Positions 60,340 through 64,000 of a stretch of DNA of 64,000 nt are shown here, in pieces (within the stretch, counting starts at the first letter, position 1; each line of letters starts with the position of its first letter). Source of the DNA: Polytrichum commune (lineage: Eukaryota > Streptophyta > Polytrichopsida > Polytrichales > Polytrichaceae). The stretch is taken from positions 8,806,001-8,870,000 of the forward strand of contig OX485803.1 of NCBI GenBank assembly GCA_950295325.1, in the 5' to 3' direction. A model generated the notes under the pieces. That model made no database searches. It was given only the letters and a program-made list of their open reading frames with translations, and was not told the DNA's origin. A program made the position numbers and the translations under genes.

Positions 60340-61678
60340 AGTCAAAAAAGCTAGTGGGACTGAAAGTACATCAAAATGGTTTCAAACTAGCTAACCCTCT
60401 AAAGTGGTGGAGTGTGGTAGCTTGTGAGATAGAGGCTAATAGGTGCTCATGAATGGCATCTTTGAATCCTGTGGTAATGGTTATAAGGGGGTTTACTTTC
60501 CACCCTCTATTTGTTATCATGTCTGTGAGTGGATTGTAATTTGCGTGTTTTTTCTCCAATGATGTTTTGGGATATTGGTCGTGGCAATATGCGAATTCTA
60601 TGAATTGTAGACCTATCATGGGTGTGGGAGATATGGGTTGTTTGCTTTGGCTTGGGGTGCCAATTATGCATACGATATCCGGTCTAAGTCTACTTAGGCA
60701 TTGACATGGAGGGTTTTGGCATGTACATAGGAGTAGCCATTCTGGTATTGCTAAGCCTAGGGGTTGGTTGTTAATGGTATTGGCATTGGCTAGGGTGAGG
60801 AATCTTGTGGCTTTATTGGCATGATGGGTTTGTACTATTTGGTATATTGCTTTCCAATTGAAAGAAAGACTTGGGGCTCCATAGAACTACATTCTCAAAT
60901 AGTGAGGGAAACTTATCTCTCATGTGGTTATATATGGGACAACTTGACATGTAATGTGCCTCATTTTCAACTACAGTATAGGAGCAAAAGTGGCATAGTC
61001 TAGTATCTCTAGAGATAGGGATAGCCATTCATCGTATAGTTTCAATGGCAAGTCTATGGTTTGAGGTGCGATAGATAACAATGATCTTGCAATGTGGCGG
61101 TATCAATGGTTGCTTCGAGCACAATTCAAATCCTTGAGGTGGAGAGATGGATAGATTCCCACTCTTTAGCAAGAAAAACCTCGAGTTTATCATATGTTGA
61201 TTTTTGATGTGGTTGAGTTGTCATGGGTTTCCCAATGAGATAGACTCCATGATGTCTTCCACATGGTTGTTGATTTGTGCAAGGTGTTAAGTCCTTGTTC
61301 AGCCAGGTGTCGGGAAAGTGAGGTTGCTTGATTGGCTAACCAAGAGGAGGGTAGTGAGCAAGTTGTTGTTGAGAGCCCATGGTGAACTTCTCCAAATTCG
61401 GCTAGCAAAATATGATAGGTAGTTGAAGAACACACTTTGACATGAGACATCATATGCACCTTCATGCCCTTCTCAAAAACCTTCAAGTGAAAGTTTTTCA
61501 AGTTGCTTTTCTAAATTGCAGTGTCATATGTGAAAGTTGGAAGCACCAAAACCTTGAATAAATGGGATTTGAGTTCCCAACATGTGACTCCGATTATTGC
61601 TTCTTTCCTTGAAGTGCCCATCAAGACTTTCAAACTTGCGATTCTTCGTCTTTTACTAGATGGCTCAAAGTAACTAGG
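60340..61678 (-). mobile_element. LINE 3'-end fragment, minus strand, nested in an R repeat
   Basis: Read from 61678 downward: PSSKRRRIASLKVLMGTSRK, then KEAIIGVTCWELKSHLFKVL, LPTFTYDTAI, then after shifts MMSHVKVCSSTTYHILLAEFG, LPSSWLANQATSLSRHLAEQ, WSLSHWETHDNSTTSK (to 61200), RLCHFCSYTVVENEAHYMSS (about 61000) and ANYNPLTDMITNRGWKVNPL (60500). The order of reverse-transcriptase end, then a Cys/His knuckle (CxxC...H...C), then the tail is that of a LINE ORF2 C-terminus. Stops and frame changes show that it is inactive. It interrupts an R-family unit. Confidence 0.75.
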
Positions 61679-62105
61679 TGAACACAATTGAGAGGAGAGC
61701 TATGTATTTAACTAGGATTCAATAAACATGGAAATCCGATAACCATAACTAAATCATGGGAGGTCCAATTTTCAATCCAAGTTTTGCAGATGCATCATTA
61801 TAGATTTGCTATTGCAACACAAGTTTCGATATATAAATCTAATCGATACAAGTTGGAGAACATGAAAAACAAACCAAATAATATCCACATACCTTACAAT
61901 TGGTTCACTGCATTCGATTGCTGCTCTCTCTCTCTTGATACATCACATGTTATGTGATAGCTGGTACCTCACTTGGCATTGGTTTCAGGAACTTCTTTTT
62001 GTTCATCTATGAGGAATTGGCTACAACCTTGGTTTGTTTATATACTAGGAAAAGTGGGTGCATAGTTCAAGCGTCTATGTGAGGCCCACAAGTTACCTCA
62101 CCCAG
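61679..62105 (+). repeat. R-family unit resumed after the LINE, plus part of another
   Basis: GTGAACACAATTGAGAGGAG, ATTCAATAAACATGG, GATGCATCATTATAGATTTGC, TAAATCTAATCGATAC and GGAGAACATGAAAAAC continue the unit broken off at 60303. A further right-half piece (GAGGAATTGGCTAC, AAAGTGGGTGCATAG, GAGGCCCACAAG) ends at about 62105. Confidence 0.7.
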
Positions 62106-62712
62106 GCTTATGGGCTGGGGGGGTCACTTCTTTGTAGAGGTATAAAACAAAGAGGTATTTTAGATGGGGAGAGACTCTGAAGTAACGTGCACAATCATTG
62201 GAATAAATATTATATCCTCAATTGAATTACCAACACTGTAAAATATTCTATTAGTTTCATAATATTTACTTTGAGCATCAACTAAAACTCATATCTTTAA
62301 TCACTTATTTTAAAAGGATTTTTAGTATGATCAAATGACCTAAATTGTTTGTGGAGTTGGAAGTAATTTAGTGTTCACATAAGATTCAGTAATAGGAAAC
62401 TATGCAAAAAAGAAGCGCAGCTGTTTTCTCATTGCAATTCTTTTGACCACCTTGATCTACAGTCACTAAATGACTATATATATATAATTTTTTTTCAATT
62501 GTAATTTAAAAATTCTGAGGCATATAATACATTGTTGGAAAGGTGTTTTCAAGATCTTTCTAGTAGTATATTACAAGCCCCCAAATTCTTAAAATTTCAG
62601 CTGGTAAACAAAAAGAAAAACAAATATGTAGCCATTCAACAACTACAAAGCAGGCTGGTTAAAGGAACCGCAATGGGAAAATGATTACGGTTCTTTTTTT
62701 GCATAGTTTCCT
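62106..62712. other. AT-rich intergenic stretch, nothing recognised
   Basis: Includes a TATATATATAA run at 62476. No open frame or repeat end was noticed. Confidence 0.5.
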
Positions 62713-63058
62713 ACTACACTAAATAGGTAGATCAGTGTTGGAAACACTAATAATCGACGAAAACGCTAAATGTAAATTGTCTCTATAGTGTTAGAACACT
62801 AAATGTCAACTCTAACACTATTTGTACCAAGTAGTAACTTTAAATATTTACATGAGCGCATTTAGTGTTAGATGATATTTTGTAAATCTTGGAATGAAGA
62901 ATTGAAGGAAGAAGAATATGAGAACCTCGTAAAAGGTATAATTTGTTCAAACCCTATTCAAACACTAATTGTAATATCAGTTGAAAATTAATGTTTTAGG
63001 TAACTATTGCATCTAACACTAATCTTCATCTAACACTAATCTACCTATTTAGTGTAGT
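62713..63058. mobile_element. MITE with CTACACTAAATAG ends, copy 2
   Basis: The left end ACTACACTAAATAGGTAGAT faces the reverse complement ATCTACCTATTTAGTGTAGT at the right end, perfect over 20 bp, with AGTGTT following on both sides. The inside repeats variants of CTAACACTAA. It shares its outermost 13 bp with the element at 27899-28205. It is 346 bp and non-coding. Confidence 0.75.
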
Positions 63059-64000
63059 GAATACTTAGCTAATGAACTTTTTTCATGGGTTGAACAGTAG
63101 ATTTGAGATAAAGACTCCGGATGTTGGAATCCCATTGCTTTAGACTAAATTTGAAGTCATGGCAGCTGAACACAATTTATCAATTGAGTGATGTTATGCA
63201 CACTACTAATGTCCCATATATGGTGGACATATCCCATTTCAATAACCGTCCCAATCATAATACATAGAGTCCCCTAAAGTTGTGAAGTTCCAAACATGTA
63301 GTCATCATTTTGTAATTTGAAATGTTGAGAATAGATCATGACTAGGTGAGAGATGCGTCAAAGCCATTGAGGAGTTCAATGTGATGAAAAAAGTAAGTTA
63401 CAAGGGCATGGATATGGGACCCTTGAAACCATACGGATCATTTTTTTGTCTACGGATTATTAGAAACATCTCGGCCTATGTTGTGAATATGGGTTGGGAG
63501 CGAGTCTTGCCTTTAGAAATCTACTATAATTTCAATACTTTAAATAAATTATGATTTTTTTGGTTAAACATCGTGAATCTATTTCTAGGCTTGTGAAAAA
63601 TCACTTTTGTACCACACATGTACCATACTTCTGCAATTGCATAAGTTATGAAAAACGGGTCTATCCAAGTTACCTATACCTTTAGTAGTTTTTTTACTAC
63701 GAACATCACTCAATGCTACATAAATCAAAACAACAATTTAACCCCTAACATCCCAAGCAACTGATTTTTGGTTGATGGATGATTTCTTTCCTACACTAAC
63801 CTCACCTAAGTCATTCATCCACAATCAAATAATTATAAACATCAAGCCAACACGGGTATCTACGCATAGATAGATGAGCTGTGTAATTTGTAGATGATTA
63901 GAATGTGTAAAAATAAGTCAAGTGGGAAGCGGTCATGTTTTTGTTGTGTTGAGAGCTCAATGTGAGGGTCTTGACTCCAATCAATAATTGCCACTCCAAT
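63059..64000. other. Intergenic stretch to the window end, nothing recognised
   Basis: AT-rich sequence without coding family resemblance or repeat ends that I can place. Confidence 0.5.

Noticed and set aside
1-64000. CRISPR arrays, operons, bacterial promoters or phage genes
   Set aside because: No regularly spaced short repeats with unique spacers, no ribosome-binding sites before frames, and spliced genes throughout: the DNA is eukaryotic.

Overview
This window is nuclear DNA from a land plant. Spliced genes with canonical GT-AG introns are embedded in AT-rich intergenic DNA full of plant-type transposon debris (LINE reverse-transcriptase pieces, MITEs, a tRNA-type SINE tail). I favour a non-seed plant such as a fern, lycophyte or moss. 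The main reason is the stand-alone, prokaryote-like glutamine-synthetase-type gene, a kind I associate with non-seed plants; long repeat-filled introns fit but are not diagnostic. I cannot name the species. Most open reading frames are spurious.

Layout. From 1 to 30.5 kb there is no intact gene. This part holds LINE fragments (1-475, 7.19-8.95, 11.26-11.6 kb, probably 16.95-18.72 and 22.55-22.86 kb), three PIF/Harbinger-like MITEs with TTA or TAA target duplications, foldback MITEs (one with a Mutator-like 9-bp target duplication), a minus-strand SINE tail at 16.7 kb and a short structured insertion with a perfect 15-bp target duplication at 10.55-10.70 kb. At 30.5-38.6 kb lies a plus-strand gene with a CT/GA-rich leader. 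Its nine coding exons join in phase to give an 805-residue nuclear-type protein of unknown function. At 39.3-42.0 kb is a minus-strand fructokinase (pfkB) pseudogene that keeps its four-exon structure but has frameshifts, two lost splice donors and a ruined GAGD active-site motif. Small repeats, another Harbinger-like MITE and a possible eroded gene fill 42-50.5 kb. At 50.7-59.5 kb is the plus-strand glutamine-synthetase-type gene. Ten core exons join in phase to give 472 residues, and an upstream exon may add a transit peptide. From 59.6 to 64 kb there is a repeat split by a minus-strand LINE fragment, then another MITE.

There is no operon-like cooperation between genes here. The clearest theme is repeat invasion. 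One dispersed noncoding family of about 0.3-0.4 kb, recognisable by CACCTATATTTGAGTGG near one end, occurs roughly sixteen times from 25 kb onward, including inside introns of both the fructokinase pseudogene and the glutamine-synthetase-type gene. Three consecutive introns of that gene also carry separate local tandem duplications.
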